Source of the DNA: Paracoccaceae bacterium
GTDB taxonomy: Bacteria; Pseudomonadota; Alphaproteobacteria; Rhodobacterales; Rhodobacteraceae
DNA length: 64,000 bases
Direction: 5' to 3'
NCBI GenBank assembly: GCA_012103375.1
Contig: WLWX01000001.1
Coordinates: forward strand, 1,292,501-1,356,500
In this document: positions 10,127-18,330 of the stretch, piece after piece
Layout: each line of letters starts with the position of its first letter
How positions within the stretch are numbered: the stretch's first letter is position 1
Made by a program: the position numbers and the translations under genes
The notes under the pieces: generated by a model
What the model was told of the DNA's origin: nothing
Seen by the model: only the letters and a program-made list of their open reading frames with translations
The model's database searches: none

Positions 10127-11257
10127 ATGAAAAAAACACTCACCACACTCGCCGCCCTCGCGCTGGCGACGGCGGCAACCGCCGAACCGGTCAAGGTCGG
10201 CATGATCACCACGCTGTCGGGCGGTGGCGCCGGGCTTGGCATCGACGTGCGCGACGGCTTCATGCTGGCGCTGAAACAGGCCGAGGGGCATGAGATTGAA
10301 CTGATCGTCGAGGATGATCAGCGAAAGCCCGAGGTCGCCGTTCAACTGGCGGACAAGATGATCCAGTCCGAAAAGGTCGACGTGCTGACCGGCATCATCT
10401 GGTCGAACCTGGCGATGGCGGTGGTTCCGGCAGCGACGGCGCAGGGCAAATTCTACCTGTCACCCAACGCCGGGCCGTCGGCTTTGGCCGGAAAAGGGTG
10501 CAGCCCGCTGTACTTCAACGTCGCTTGGCAGAATGACAATTTGCATGAGGCCGCAGGGGCTTACGCCAACACGGCGGGCCTGGCCAACAGCTTCATCATG
10601 GCCCCGAACTACCCCGCCGGACAGGACGCGCTGACCGGGTACAAGCGGATGTATCAGGGCGTGGTCGCGGATGAGGTTTACACCCAGTTGGGTCAGACCG
10701 ATTACGCCGCCGAGATTGCGCAGATCCGGGCATCGAGTGCGGATTCGGTGTTCTTCTTCCTGCCCGGCGGCATGGGCATCAGCTTCATGAAGCAATATGC
10801 CGAGTCCGGAGTTGATATTCCACTGGTCGGCCCTGCTTTCTCGTTTGATCAGGGAATCTTGCAGGCCGTAGGTGATGCAGCACTTGGGGTAAAGAACACC
10901 TCGCAATGGTCAAAGGATATCGACAACGCGACCAATGCCGCTTTTGTCGAGACGTTTCAGGCCGAATACGGGCGGCTGCCGTCGCTGTATGCCAGCCAGG
11001 GCTTCGACACCGCCAACCTGCTGCTGAGCGCGGCGGCAAAGGCGCCCGTGTCAGATGCGGCGGCGTTCCAGGCCGCGCTTGAAGCGGCCGATTTCGACAG
11101 CACCCGTGGGGATTTCCGCTTCGGTCCGAACCACCATCCGGTGCAGGATATCTATGTGCGCGAGGTGATCATGGAAGGCGACGTTCTGACCAACAAGATC
11201 GTGGGCACGGCGTTGGAAGATCACGCCGACGCCTACGCGGCCGAGTGTAGCTTCTGA
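10127..11257 (+). CDS. ABC transporter substrate-binding protein, branched-chain amino acid/aromatic acid type
   Basis: 376 residues with a clear signal peptide (MKKTLTTLAALALATAATAEP), then KVGMITTLSGGGAGLGIDVRDGF and the LivJ-like periplasmic-binding fold (Peripla_BP_6). AGGGAGA precedes the ATG at good spacing. First of five transporter genes placed between the CoA ligase and the thioesterase. Binding proteins of this family in aromatic operons often take aromatic acids rather than Leu/Ile/Val, so anthranilate, kynurenine or a related compound is a likely ligand. Confidence 0.88.
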   Translation: MKKTLTTLAALALATAATAEPVKVGMITTLSGGGAGLGIDVRDGFMLALKQAEGHEIELIVEDDQRKPEVAVQLADKMIQSEKVDVLTGIIWSNLAMAVVPAATAQGKFYLSPNAGPSALAGKGCSPLYFNVAWQNDNLHEAAGAYANTAGLANSFIMAPNYPAGQDALTGYKRMYQGVVADEVYTQLGQTDYAAEIAQIRASSADSVFFFLPGGMGISFMKQYAESGVDIPLVGPAFSFDQGILQAVGDAALGVKNTSQWSKDIDNATNAAFVETFQAEYGRLPSLYASQGFDTANLLLSAAAKAPVSDAAAFQAALEAADFDSTRGDFRFGPNHHPVQDIYVREVIMEGDVLTNKIVGTALEDHADAYAAECSF

Positions 11258-11294
11258 TCGGATCCGGGGCGGGCCACGGTCCGCCCCGACACGC

Positions 11295-12218
11295 ATGTCC
11301 CTGATATTATTCATAGAACAGGTCCTGAACGGGCTGCAGTTCGGCTTGATGCTGTTCCTGATGGCCGCCGGGCTAACGCTGGTTTTTGGGGTCATGGGGC
11401 TGATCAATCTGGCACATGGCTCGTTTTACATGATCGGCGCATTTGCATGCGCGGCGGTGGCCACGGCGACGGGCAGTTTCTGGCTGGGGCTGGTGGCCGC
11501 GCTGGCGGCGGCAGCAGCTGCGGGCGCGATTGTTGAGCTGGTGGTGATCCGCCGCCTGTACGCGCGCGACCACCTGGATCAGGTGCTGGCGACCTTCGCG
11601 CTGATCCTGATCTTTTCGGAAGGGACGCGCTGGCTGTTCGGGTCATTCCCCCTCTATCTATCTGTTCCGCCACTGCTTTCCGGCGCTGTGACCCTGCCCG
11701 GAGGCATCGAATATTCGCTTTATCGCCTCGCCCTCATCGGGGCGGGTTTGGCGGTTGCCGGAGGGTTGTTCTGGCTGATCGGCGGCACCCGCATCGGCAT
11801 CCAGATCCGCGCGGGTGAGGCGGATCGGAGCATAATCGCGGCCCTCGGCGTCGATATCGGGCGGCTTTACACGCTGGTCTTTGCGCTTGGCGCTGCGCTG
11901 GCCGGGCTGGCGGGCGCGTTGGTCGGGACGATCCAGTCGGTGCAGGTCGGCATGGGCGAACCGGTGCTGATCCTGGCCTTCGTGGTGATCGTGATCGGCG
12001 GCATTGGGTCAATCAAAGGCGCGCTGGTCGGGGCGCTGCTGGTCGGGCTGACCGACACGCTGGGCCGGGTGCTGCTGCCCGAGGTCTTCGGGCTGATTAT
12101 GGAGCCTGCGGCGGCCACGGCGGTTGGATCATCGCTGGCCTCGATGGCGATCTATGTGCTGATGGCCGGGGTGCTGATCTGGCGACCGAGCGGCTTGTTC
12201 GGCGGGGCGCCCGCGTGA
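11295..12218 (+). CDS. Branched-chain-type ABC transporter permease (LivH-like)
   Basis: 307 residues with about eight hydrophobic segments and the LivH family pattern: MLFLMAAGLTLVFGVMGLINLAHGSFYMIGA near the N-terminus and the cytoplasmic EAA-like region GEADRSIIAALGVDIGRLYTLVFALGAALAGLAGA (about 172-206). It overlaps the LivM-like gene by ATGA-type 4 bases (GTGAGC start). Inner-membrane half of the importer for the substrate of this operon. Confidence 0.9.
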   Translation: MSLILFIEQVLNGLQFGLMLFLMAAGLTLVFGVMGLINLAHGSFYMIGAFACAAVATATGSFWLGLVAALAAAAAAGAIVELVVIRRLYARDHLDQVLATFALILIFSEGTRWLFGSFPLYLSVPPLLSGAVTLPGGIEYSLYRLALIGAGLAVAGGLFWLIGGTRIGIQIRAGEADRSIIAALGVDIGRLYTLVFALGAALAGLAGALVGTIQSVQVGMGEPVLILAFVVIVIGGIGSIKGALVGALLVGLTDTLGRVLLPEVFGLIMEPAAATAVGSSLASMAIYVLMAGVLIWRPSGLFGGAPA

Positions 12219-13192
12219 GCCGGCTTTCTTGGATCAACGCCACGCTCGCGGGCGCGCTGCTGGCGATACCGCTTGCCGCATGGGCGCTGGATGCGCCGTT
12301 TGTGATCACGCTGGCGACCAAGGTGGCGGTGCTGGCACTGGCGGGCGTGGGGCTGAACCTGGCGCTGGGGTATGGCGGACTGGTCAGTTTCGGGCATGCC
12401 GCTTTCTTTGGCATTGGCGGTTACGCCAGCGGGATTCTGGCAAGCAATGCCTTGGCTTACACGCCGATCCTCACCTGGCCGTTCGAGGTTTCGGGCACCA
12501 CGCAGATGCTGATCATATGGCCGGTGGCAATGATTGCGGCGGCGCTGGCGGCGCTGTTGATCGGGGCGCTCAGCCTGCGCACATCGGGCATTTTCTTCAT
12601 CATGATCACGCTGGCCTTCGGGCAGATGTTCTTCTTTTTCGCCATCTCCTGGCCCGCATATGGTGGCGAGGATGGCTTGCCGATTTATGTGCGCAGTGGC
12701 TTTCCGGGGCTGAACACGCTGGACCCGATCCAGTTCTTCGCGATCGCTTATGTCCTTCTGATGGCAGCGATTTTTCTGGTCTGGCGGCTGACCGGATCAC
12801 GATTTGGTCTGGCCTTGCAGGCAGCCCGCCAGAACCGGCAGCGACTGACGGCTGTTGGCATCCGCCCCTACCGCGTGCTGCTGGTTGCCTTCGTGATTTC
12901 TGGTGCGCTGACAGGGCTGGCGGGGGCTTTGTTTGCGGACCTGAACCGCTTTGTCAGTCCGTCGATGCTGTCCTGGCAAACCTCGGGAGAGATCCTGATT
13001 TTCGTCATTCTGGGCGGCGTTGGGCGGCTGTTCGGACCGCTCGCCGGGGCGGGGCTGTTCATCTTGCTGGAACACAATCTGGGCGGTGTTTCGGATTATT
13101 GGCAGCTGTTCCTTGGCGCACTCTTGCTGGGCGTCGTGCTGTTCGCGCGCGGCGGGATCATCGGCGTTCTGGCGAGGGATGGCCGTGGTTGA
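12215..13192 (+). CDS. Branched-chain-type ABC transporter permease (LivM-like)
   Basis: 325 residues; GTG start overlapping the LivH gene. Family markers include LNLALGYGGLVSFGHAAFFGIGGYASGILA (about 47-76) and ALQAARQNRQRLTAVGIRPYRVLLVAFVISGALTGLAGALFADLNRFVSP, the coupling region. About nine membrane segments. It overlaps the following ATPase gene by 14 bases. Confidence 0.9.
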   Translation: MSRLSWINATLAGALLAIPLAAWALDAPFVITLATKVAVLALAGVGLNLALGYGGLVSFGHAAFFGIGGYASGILASNALAYTPILTWPFEVSGTTQMLIIWPVAMIAAALAALLIGALSLRTSGIFFIMITLAFGQMFFFFAISWPAYGGEDGLPIYVRSGFPGLNTLDPIQFFAIAYVLLMAAIFLVWRLTGSRFGLALQAARQNRQRLTAVGIRPYRVLLVAFVISGALTGLAGALFADLNRFVSPSMLSWQTSGEILIFVILGGVGRLFGPLAGAGLFILLEHNLGGVSDYWQLFLGALLLGVVLFARGGIIGVLARDGRG

Positions 13193-13934
13193 TCCGGTAC
13201 TATCCTTAAGCGGCCTCAGCCGCAGTTTTGGTGCGCTGAAGGCGACCGATGATGTCTCGCTGAAGCTGTTGCCGGGTGAGATTCATGCGTTGATCGGTCC
13301 GAATGGGGCGGGAAAATCGACGCTTATCAATCTGATAACCGGGGAACTTAAACCAAACGCGGGCGAAATCCGGTTTCTGGGCAATGACATTGGCGGGCTG
13401 GATGTTGCGGCGCGGGCGCAAGCCGGGCTGGCGCGCACGTTTCAGGTATCCTCGGTCGTTGCCGATTTCACCGTGCTGCAGAACGTCATGCTGGCCGCAC
13501 AGGGCGCGGGCGGGGCGACGTTCCGGTTCTTCCGCGCCGCGCTGGCCGACGCCCGCCTGACCGGCCCGGCACGGGACCACATCGCCGCCGCCAGATTGGC
13601 GGACCGCGCAGACATTCCGGCGGCCAAACTTTCTCACGGAGAGCGGCGCAAGCTGGAGGTTGCCATGGCGCTGGCCCTACGCCCGCGCGCCTTTCTTCTG
13701 GACGAACCGATGGCCGGGATGGGCGCCGAAGGGGCGGCGGATCTGGGCACGCTGCTGCGCCCACTGGCCGCCACCGCGCCGATCCTGTTGGTGGAACATG
13801 ATATGGACGCGGTGTTTGCGCTTAGCGATCGGATCTCGGTGCTGGTGTCCGGGCGCATTATTGCAACGGGTGATGTGGATCAAATCCGGAATGACCCCGA
13901 AGTGCGGCGTGTGTATCTGGGTGAAGATGCATGA
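13179..13934 (+). CDS. ABC transporter ATP-binding protein (LivG-like)
   Basis: 251 residues from ATG 13179, chosen because GGCGAGGG lies just upstream and the family begins here; the open frame extends further 5' without homology. Walker A GPNGAGKST (about 42-50), Q-loop region GLARTFQVSSV, signature LSHGERRKLEVA and Walker B AFLLDEPMAGM, H-switch LLVEHDMDAVF. The C-terminal VRRVYLGE end is typical of LivG. Start lies inside the LivM gene and the end shares ATGA with LivF. Confidence 0.9.
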   Translation: MAVVDPVLSLSGLSRSFGALKATDDVSLKLLPGEIHALIGPNGAGKSTLINLITGELKPNAGEIRFLGNDIGGLDVAARAQAGLARTFQVSSVVADFTVLQNVMLAAQGAGGATFRFFRAALADARLTGPARDHIAAARLADRADIPAAKLSHGERRKLEVAMALALRPRAFLLDEPMAGMGAEGAADLGTLLRPLAATAPILLVEHDMDAVFALSDRISVLVSGRIIATGDVDQIRNDPEVRRVYLGEDA

Positions 13935-14617
13935 AGATCTTGCTGGAAGTTACGGATCTGAAATCGTTTTACGGGGCCAGCCAGGCGCTGTTCGGTGTCA
14001 GCTTCGGTGTCGCCGAAGGCCAGGCCGTCGCGCTGATGGGCCGCAACGGAATGGGAAAGACGACAACGATTTCCTGCCTGCTGCGGATGCTGCCTGCCGA
14101 CGGCTCTATACGGTTCGCCGACACCGATCTGATGCGCCTGCCAAGCCACCGGGCCGCGCGATTGGGACTGGGTCTGGTGCCCGAAGGGCGGCGCGCTTTT
14201 GCCCCGCTGTCGGTACGCGAAAACCTGATCGCCGCCGCGCGTCCTGGCCCCTGGGATCAAGCGAAAGTCATCGACCTTTTCCCGCGTCTTGGCGAACGCC
14301 TGGGCCAGTCCGCCCGCACCCTGTCGGGGGGTGAGCAACAGATGTTGGTCATCGGTCGCGCCCTAATGACCAACCCGCGCCTGTTGGTCCTGGACGAGGC
14401 GACCGAGGGGTTGGCCCCGGTTGTTCGTCAGGAAATCTGGCAGGCGATCCATCGCCTGAAAGATGACGGGCAGAGCATTCTGATTGTTGACAAATCTGTC
14501 AAAGAACTCTCGACCATCGCCGACCAATGCGTCATCCTTGAACGGGGCCGCGATGTCTGGAACGGACCACCCGATGCGTTGACCCGCGACATTGCCAAAA
14601 AATACCTCGGAGTCTGA
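13931..14617 (+). CDS. ABC transporter ATP-binding protein (LivF-like)
   Basis: 228 residues. Walker A GRNGMGKTTT (about 37-46), LGLVPEGRRAFAPLSVRENL (Q-loop segment typical of LivF), signature LSGGEQQMLVIGRAL, Walker B LLVLDEATEGLAP. It pairs with the LivG-like subunit to power the importer. The stop TGA is followed by only two bases before the next start. Confidence 0.9.
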   Translation: MKILLEVTDLKSFYGASQALFGVSFGVAEGQAVALMGRNGMGKTTTISCLLRMLPADGSIRFADTDLMRLPSHRAARLGLGLVPEGRRAFAPLSVRENLIAAARPGPWDQAKVIDLFPRLGERLGQSARTLSGGEQQMLVIGRALMTNPRLLVLDEATEGLAPVVRQEIWQAIHRLKDDGQSILIVDKSVKELSTIADQCVILERGRDVWNGPPDALTRDIAKKYLGV

Positions 14618-14619
14618 AA

Positions 14620-15036
14620 TTGCCCTTTACCGTCGCCCGAACCATTCGATTTCAGCACTGCGACCCGGCAGGGATCGTGTTTTATCCGCGCTGGTTCGAG
14701 ATGATGAACGCCAGCGTCGAAGACTGGATGGCCAGCATGGACCGGCCCTTCGATCAGATGCACGGGCCAGACGCGCACGGTGTTCCAATGGCGGGATTGT
14801 CCATTGATTTCAAAGTTCTGGCACGTTTGGGTGAAGTGATAGATTTCGTAATAACGCCACAGCATATCGGGCGCAGTTCGGCGCGGCTTAGCATTGTCGC
14901 ATCGGGCCGCGGGGTGGTGCGGTTCGACTGCACTGCGACGATCGTCTGGCTGAACCTTGGCACGATGAAAACCGACCCTTGGCCCGATGATCTGCGTGAC
15001 AACATGACCGCCTGCATGGAAGGACCGATGCCATGA
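14620..15036 (+). CDS. 4-hydroxybenzoyl-CoA thioesterase-family (hotdog) protein
   Basis: 138 residues beginning at TTG 14620, directly after the LivF stop; the hotdog homology starts at once (FTVARTIRFQHCDPAGIVFYPRWFE). The HCDPAGIVFYP motif contains the aspartate (residue 15) that acts in the Pseudomonas 4-hydroxybenzoyl-CoA thioesterase family. It may release CoA from dead-end aromatic CoA thioesters. It shares ATGA with the RidA gene downstream. TTG is an uncommon start and suggests low or coupled translation. Confidence 0.8.
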   Translation: MPFTVARTIRFQHCDPAGIVFYPRWFEMMNASVEDWMASMDRPFDQMHGPDAHGVPMAGLSIDFKVLARLGEVIDFVITPQHIGRSSARLSIVASGRGVVRFDCTATIVWLNLGTMKTDPWPDDLRDNMTACMEGPMP

Positions 15037-15431
15037 CCGCCAAGCCAATTCAGCCCGATGGATGGGCGCCGCCGCTGGGCTATGCCAACGGGATGCTGGC
15101 CGAAAATGGCGTGCTGTTCGTTGGCGGACAGATCGGCTGGACTGCCGACAAGCTGTTCGAAAGTCATGATTTTATCGGTCAAATGGAACAGGCCTTGCGC
15201 AATATTCTGGCCGTGGTCGAAGCCGCCGGAGGTGCCGCAGATCACCTGACCCGGCTGACCTGGTTTGTCACCGACAAAGCCGAATACCTGGCCCGCCAGC
15301 GCGAAGTTGGGCAGGCATATCGGCGGGTTCTGGGTAAGCATTTTCCGGCGATGACGATGGTGGTAGTCAGCGCGCTGATCGAGGATGAGGCCCTGATCGA
15401 GATTGAGGCGACAGCGGTGATCCCGCAATGA
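15033..15431 (+). CDS. RidA (YjgF/YER057c/UK114) family protein
   Basis: 132 residues with the RidA pattern: NGVLFVGGQIGWTAD, QALRNILAVVEAAGGAADHLTRLTWFVTD, LGKHFPAMTMVVVSALIEDEALIEIEATAV. Family members hydrolyse reactive enamine/imine intermediates, or act as ring-cleavage deaminases in aromatic pathways. The usual active-site arginine of RidA (in an R-x-x-V/C segment near 105) is not obvious here; that region reads PAMTMVVVSAL, so activity may differ from canonical RidA. It overlaps the thioesterase and the kynureninase-like gene by 4 bases each. Deaminating the enamine form of the reduced aminobenzoyl-CoA product is an attractive inferred role. Confidence 0.82.
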   Translation: MTAKPIQPDGWAPPLGYANGMLAENGVLFVGGQIGWTADKLFESHDFIGQMEQALRNILAVVEAAGGAADHLTRLTWFVTDKAEYLARQREVGQAYRRVLGKHFPAMTMVVVSALIEDEALIEIEATAVIPQ

Positions 15432-16552
15432 CGCCTGGTTACTTCCTTTATCACTCCATCGGCCAATATCCTGAAAAGGCGGCGGAAATGACCGCTGCCC
15501 TGTCGGAGTACGCGTCCATCTGGGCCGCAGGCGACGACAGTCAGTGGCCGCGCGTTCTGGAACGCCGGGCCGAGTTCATCCAGCTGTGGGAGGCGTTGAT
15601 TGGCGCGCCGCAAGGCACGCTGACGACGGCCGAGAATGTCACGACGGCGCTTTATTCGCTGATCGGCGCGCTTGCGGCGGACCGGCTGCGCGGCAAGCGG
15701 GTTCTTGTCACGGCGGATTGTTTTCCCAGCCTGCATTTCCTGCTGGCCGGGCTGGCGGATCGGTTCGGCTTCTCGCTGGACACCGTGCCGCTGCGACAGG
15801 GCGAAAGCTGGGTGCGGGATGAAGATATTCTGGACCGCTGGGGACCGGATGTGGGGCTGGCTTTGCTGACCTTTGTCACCTCGACCGCCAGTTGGCGCTG
15901 TGACCTTAAGGCGTTGACGGTGCATGGTCGCAACATGGGATCAATCGTGGTGCATGATCTGACGCAAGGTATTGGTATCATTCCCTATTCCCTGGCAGAA
16001 TTTGCGCCAGACGTGGTGGTTTCAACCTCGCTGAAGTGGCTGTGCGGTGCGTCCGGGGCGGGGATTATCCAGATCCGCCCCGACCTGATCCGCGATTTGC
16101 GGCCTGAGTTACGCGGCTGGTTCAGCCAGCCGAATCCCTTCGCGTGGGACCTTGACGGGTTCGATTATGCGCCCGATGTGCGGCGGTTCGATCACGGCAC
16201 GCCTTCGGTTCTTGCGGCTGTGGCGAGTGTTCCCGCCTTGCGCTGGCACGCGGCGCAGGATGGTGCCGCGATACTGGCCCACAATCGCGCGCTTCAGGCG
16301 CAGATTATCGATGGCGTTCAGGGGCTGAACCTGTCGTTGGCAGGACCGGAGGAGGAGGCGCGGCGCGGCGGCTCGGTCATGGTCCGGCTGCCGAATTCGG
16401 TGGACGCCGGCGCGGTGATCGACGCGTTGCGCGGGCAGAGGCTGCACACGGACTGCCGGGGGCAGGTGATGCGCCTGTCGCCGGGGGTGATGACGGGGGA
16501 GGCACATGTGGCGCGGTTGATTGAGGCTTTGGGCGGCCTGCTGAAGACTTAA
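15428..16552 (+). CDS. Kynureninase-like PLP enzyme (aminotransferase class V fold)
   Basis: 374 residues of the class V aminotransferase/kynureninase group. The PLP lysine is in VVSTSLKWLCGASGAGII (about residues 199-216). ENVTTALYSLIGAL forms the phosphate-binding N-terminal part and RGWFSQPNPFAWDLDGF plus VRRFDHGTPSVLA are kynureninase-like substrate-side segments. Kynureninase cleaves kynurenine to anthranilate and alanine, which would feed the ligase in this operon. It is shorter than classical kynureninases (about 410-420), so a related C-C lyase or desulfurase-like activity is possible. Last gene of the operon, ATGA overlap with RidA. Confidence 0.75.
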   Translation: MTPGYFLYHSIGQYPEKAAEMTAALSEYASIWAAGDDSQWPRVLERRAEFIQLWEALIGAPQGTLTTAENVTTALYSLIGALAADRLRGKRVLVTADCFPSLHFLLAGLADRFGFSLDTVPLRQGESWVRDEDILDRWGPDVGLALLTFVTSTASWRCDLKALTVHGRNMGSIVVHDLTQGIGIIPYSLAEFAPDVVVSTSLKWLCGASGAGIIQIRPDLIRDLRPELRGWFSQPNPFAWDLDGFDYAPDVRRFDHGTPSVLAAVASVPALRWHAAQDGAAILAHNRALQAQIIDGVQGLNLSLAGPEEEARRGGSVMVRLPNSVDAGAVIDALRGQRLHTDCRGQVMRLSPGVMTGEAHVARLIEALGGLLKT

Positions 16553-16594
16553 ACCGCGCAGTTTTCTGTCAGCAGAGCGTCTTGTGCGCGGAAC

Positions 16595-16748
16595 AAGGCG
16601 AAGCCGCCGCGCACTCGCCAGCCCGGCCCCCCGGGTTGGCGATGGGTGAGGTCCGCGCTTCCTACGTAGTTGACGGTAATGCCGAACCATCCAATTGCCC
16701 CGAATTACAGTCGGATCGCCAACCCGCCGGGCTGTCGAGCGCGCGGCT
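16595..16748 (+). repeat. Structured intergenic repeat, copy R2
   Basis: Lies in the 237-base gap between the convergent kynureninase-like and aminotransferase genes. It begins AAGGCGAAGCCGCCG, then has an 11-bp hairpin (arms 16616-16626 and 16631-16641, CGCCAGCCCGG with one G-T pair), a spacer, a TTGACGGTAATGCCGAACCAT block and an ATTGCCCC segment, and ends with GGGCTG and GCGCGGCTT. It aligns over its whole length with R4 (21910-22062) by eye at roughly 80-85% identity. Confidence 0.75.
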
Positions 16749-16789
16749 TCCACTGACACATGAAAGGGCGCGCTTTGGGGTTCGTAACC

Positions 16790-17944
16790 TCACAACCCGT
16801 TGAAAAACCGCTGCATTCTGCCCATCGCCTCTGCCAAGCTATCCATAGGCTGCGCCCCGAAACAGACGCGCAGGTGCCCTTCACCGGCAGCTCCGTAGAA
16901 CGACCCGGCTTCGACCACGACGCCGACCTCGTGCATCATTTTCTCGGCCAGTTCCTGCGCGGCCATGCCGGTCGCTGAAATATCCGGCCAGGCATAAATC
17001 GTGCCATCTGGTTCTGCGCAAGTCACCCCCGGCATCTGGTTCAACCGCGCGACGACCAGATCGCGACAGGCGCGGTCCTTGGCCACCATCCCGGCCAGTG
17101 CCTCTGGCGGGCCTTCCAGCGCCGCAACCGCGCCGTATTGGATGAAGGTGTTGACGTGCGTGACCTCATTCGTGGTGATTTTCATCAGCGCGGGCATCAC
17201 ATCCGGGTGCGCCGCCAGATATCCGATCCGCCAGCCGTCCATCGCGTAAGCCTTTGTGAAGGCTGACATTGTGACGGTGCGCTTGGCCATGCCGGTCAGG
17301 GCAGCGATGGAGATATGGGGCGGGCCATAGGTGATGTGTTCATAGACCTCGTCCGAGATCACCCACAAGTCGTGCTTGATCGCCAGATCGGCGACGGCCT
17401 GCAATTCTTCGCGGGAATAGACGCGGCCCGTCGGATTACAGGGGTTCACGATGCTGATCATCTTAGTGCGTTCAGTGATATGCGGGTCCAGCGCGGCGCG
17501 GGTCAGGCGAAAATCTGGCCCGGTTAGTGGCGCAAGGACCGGGACCGCCCCGGCGAGTTCGATCTTGCCGAGGTGTTGCGGGTAGTAGGGCTCGGGCAGG
17601 ATGCATTCGTCACCGGGATCCAGCAGGGCGATGAAGGCGGCGAAACTGGCCTGGGTCAGGCCGTTGGTGACAAGGATGTCGTCGGCAGAAACGTCCAACC
17701 CGTTCTGATCGCGCAGTTTTTTCGCCAGCGCGGCACGCAGCGGTTCGATGCCGCGCAGGTCGGAATAATGCACGTGGCCGTCCCGCAGGGCCTGGATCGT
17801 CGCCTCCTTGATATGCGCGGGCGTATCAGCGGCGGGCATGCCGAGTTCCAGGTGGATCAGGTCGCCGGGAACGCCCAACGCGCGGGCGAACATGCCGAAA
17901 TTCTTCGGGGCCGAGGCGGTGATGCGGTTTGCAAGTTTGGGCAT
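16790..17944 (-). CDS. Class I/II PLP-dependent aminotransferase
   Basis: 384 residues, fold type I aminotransferase of the AspC/aromatic group. Motifs: GMPAADTPAHIKEAT, NGLTQASFAAF, NPCNPTGRVYSREEL (binds the pyridine ring side), SDEVYEHITYG and the PLP lysine in SAFTKAYAMDGWRIGYLA; the C-terminal carboxylate-binding Arg is in HLRVCFGAQP. It is transcribed against the anthranilate operon and stands alone. In context it may transaminate an aromatic amino acid (tryptophan, kynurenine, phenylalanine) to the 2-oxo acid used by an indolepyruvate oxidoreductase, but the substrate is not defined. Confidence 0.85.
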   Translation of the reverse strand: MPKLANRITASAPKNFGMFARALGVPGDLIHLELGMPAADTPAHIKEATIQALRDGHVHYSDLRGIEPLRAALAKKLRDQNGLDVSADDILVTNGLTQASFAAFIALLDPGDECILPEPYYPQHLGKIELAGAVPVLAPLTGPDFRLTRAALDPHITERTKMISIVNPCNPTGRVYSREELQAVADLAIKHDLWVISDEVYEHITYGPPHISIAALTGMAKRTVTMSAFTKAYAMDGWRIGYLAAHPDVMPALMKITTNEVTHVNTFIQYGAVAALEGPPEALAGMVAKDRACRDLVVARLNQMPGVTCAEPDGTIYAWPDISATGMAAQELAEKMMHEVGVVVEAGSFYGAAGEGHLRVCFGAQPMDSLAEAMGRMQRFFNGL

Positions 17945-18105
17945 TGGCGCAGCCTATTTGAATTTGCGGCAGATGCCAGATGCGTCGTGCGCCTGCAAGC
18001 GCGCATAGATTGGCCTGACGATGCGGCCAACCGTTCGCGCGACCTCAGAGGATTGGGCTGCCCTGGACTGGATTGGAGTGAAGCGGAAGTTCACCGTTGC
18101 ATCGC

Positions 18106-18275
18106 AAGCAGGGCGCGCGCCGGGCCGGTGGGCTGGCGCTGCGCCATTGAGTTTGCATGATTTATTCATCAGGTATGGCCGTCAACTCGCTTGGACGAGC
18201 GATGTTCAGACCAGCGCCTGACCGGCGGGACTGGCCCGGCGCGCGCCCTGCGCCTTACGGCGCGCACCGGGCGCG
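18106..18275 (-). repeat. Structured intergenic repeat, copy R3 (inverted orientation)
   Basis: Occupies most of the 386-base gap 17945-18330, in which no gene is visible. Read on the minus strand it has the same order as R1: GCGCCCGGTGCGCGCC arm, hairpin GCGCCGGGCCAGTCCC.. ending GTCAGGCGCT, a spacer, GAGTTGACGG, AATAAATCATGC, CAGCGCCAGCCC and the tail GCGCGCGCCCTGCTT. The hairpin halves differ from R1 at several positions but keep pairing. Opposite orientation to R1, R2, R4 and R5. Confidence 0.75.
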
Positions 18276-18330
18276 GGGACAATACGCCAATATCTGCTCC
18301 AAGCCAATTTCACCCGCCCCGCGCCTTAAC

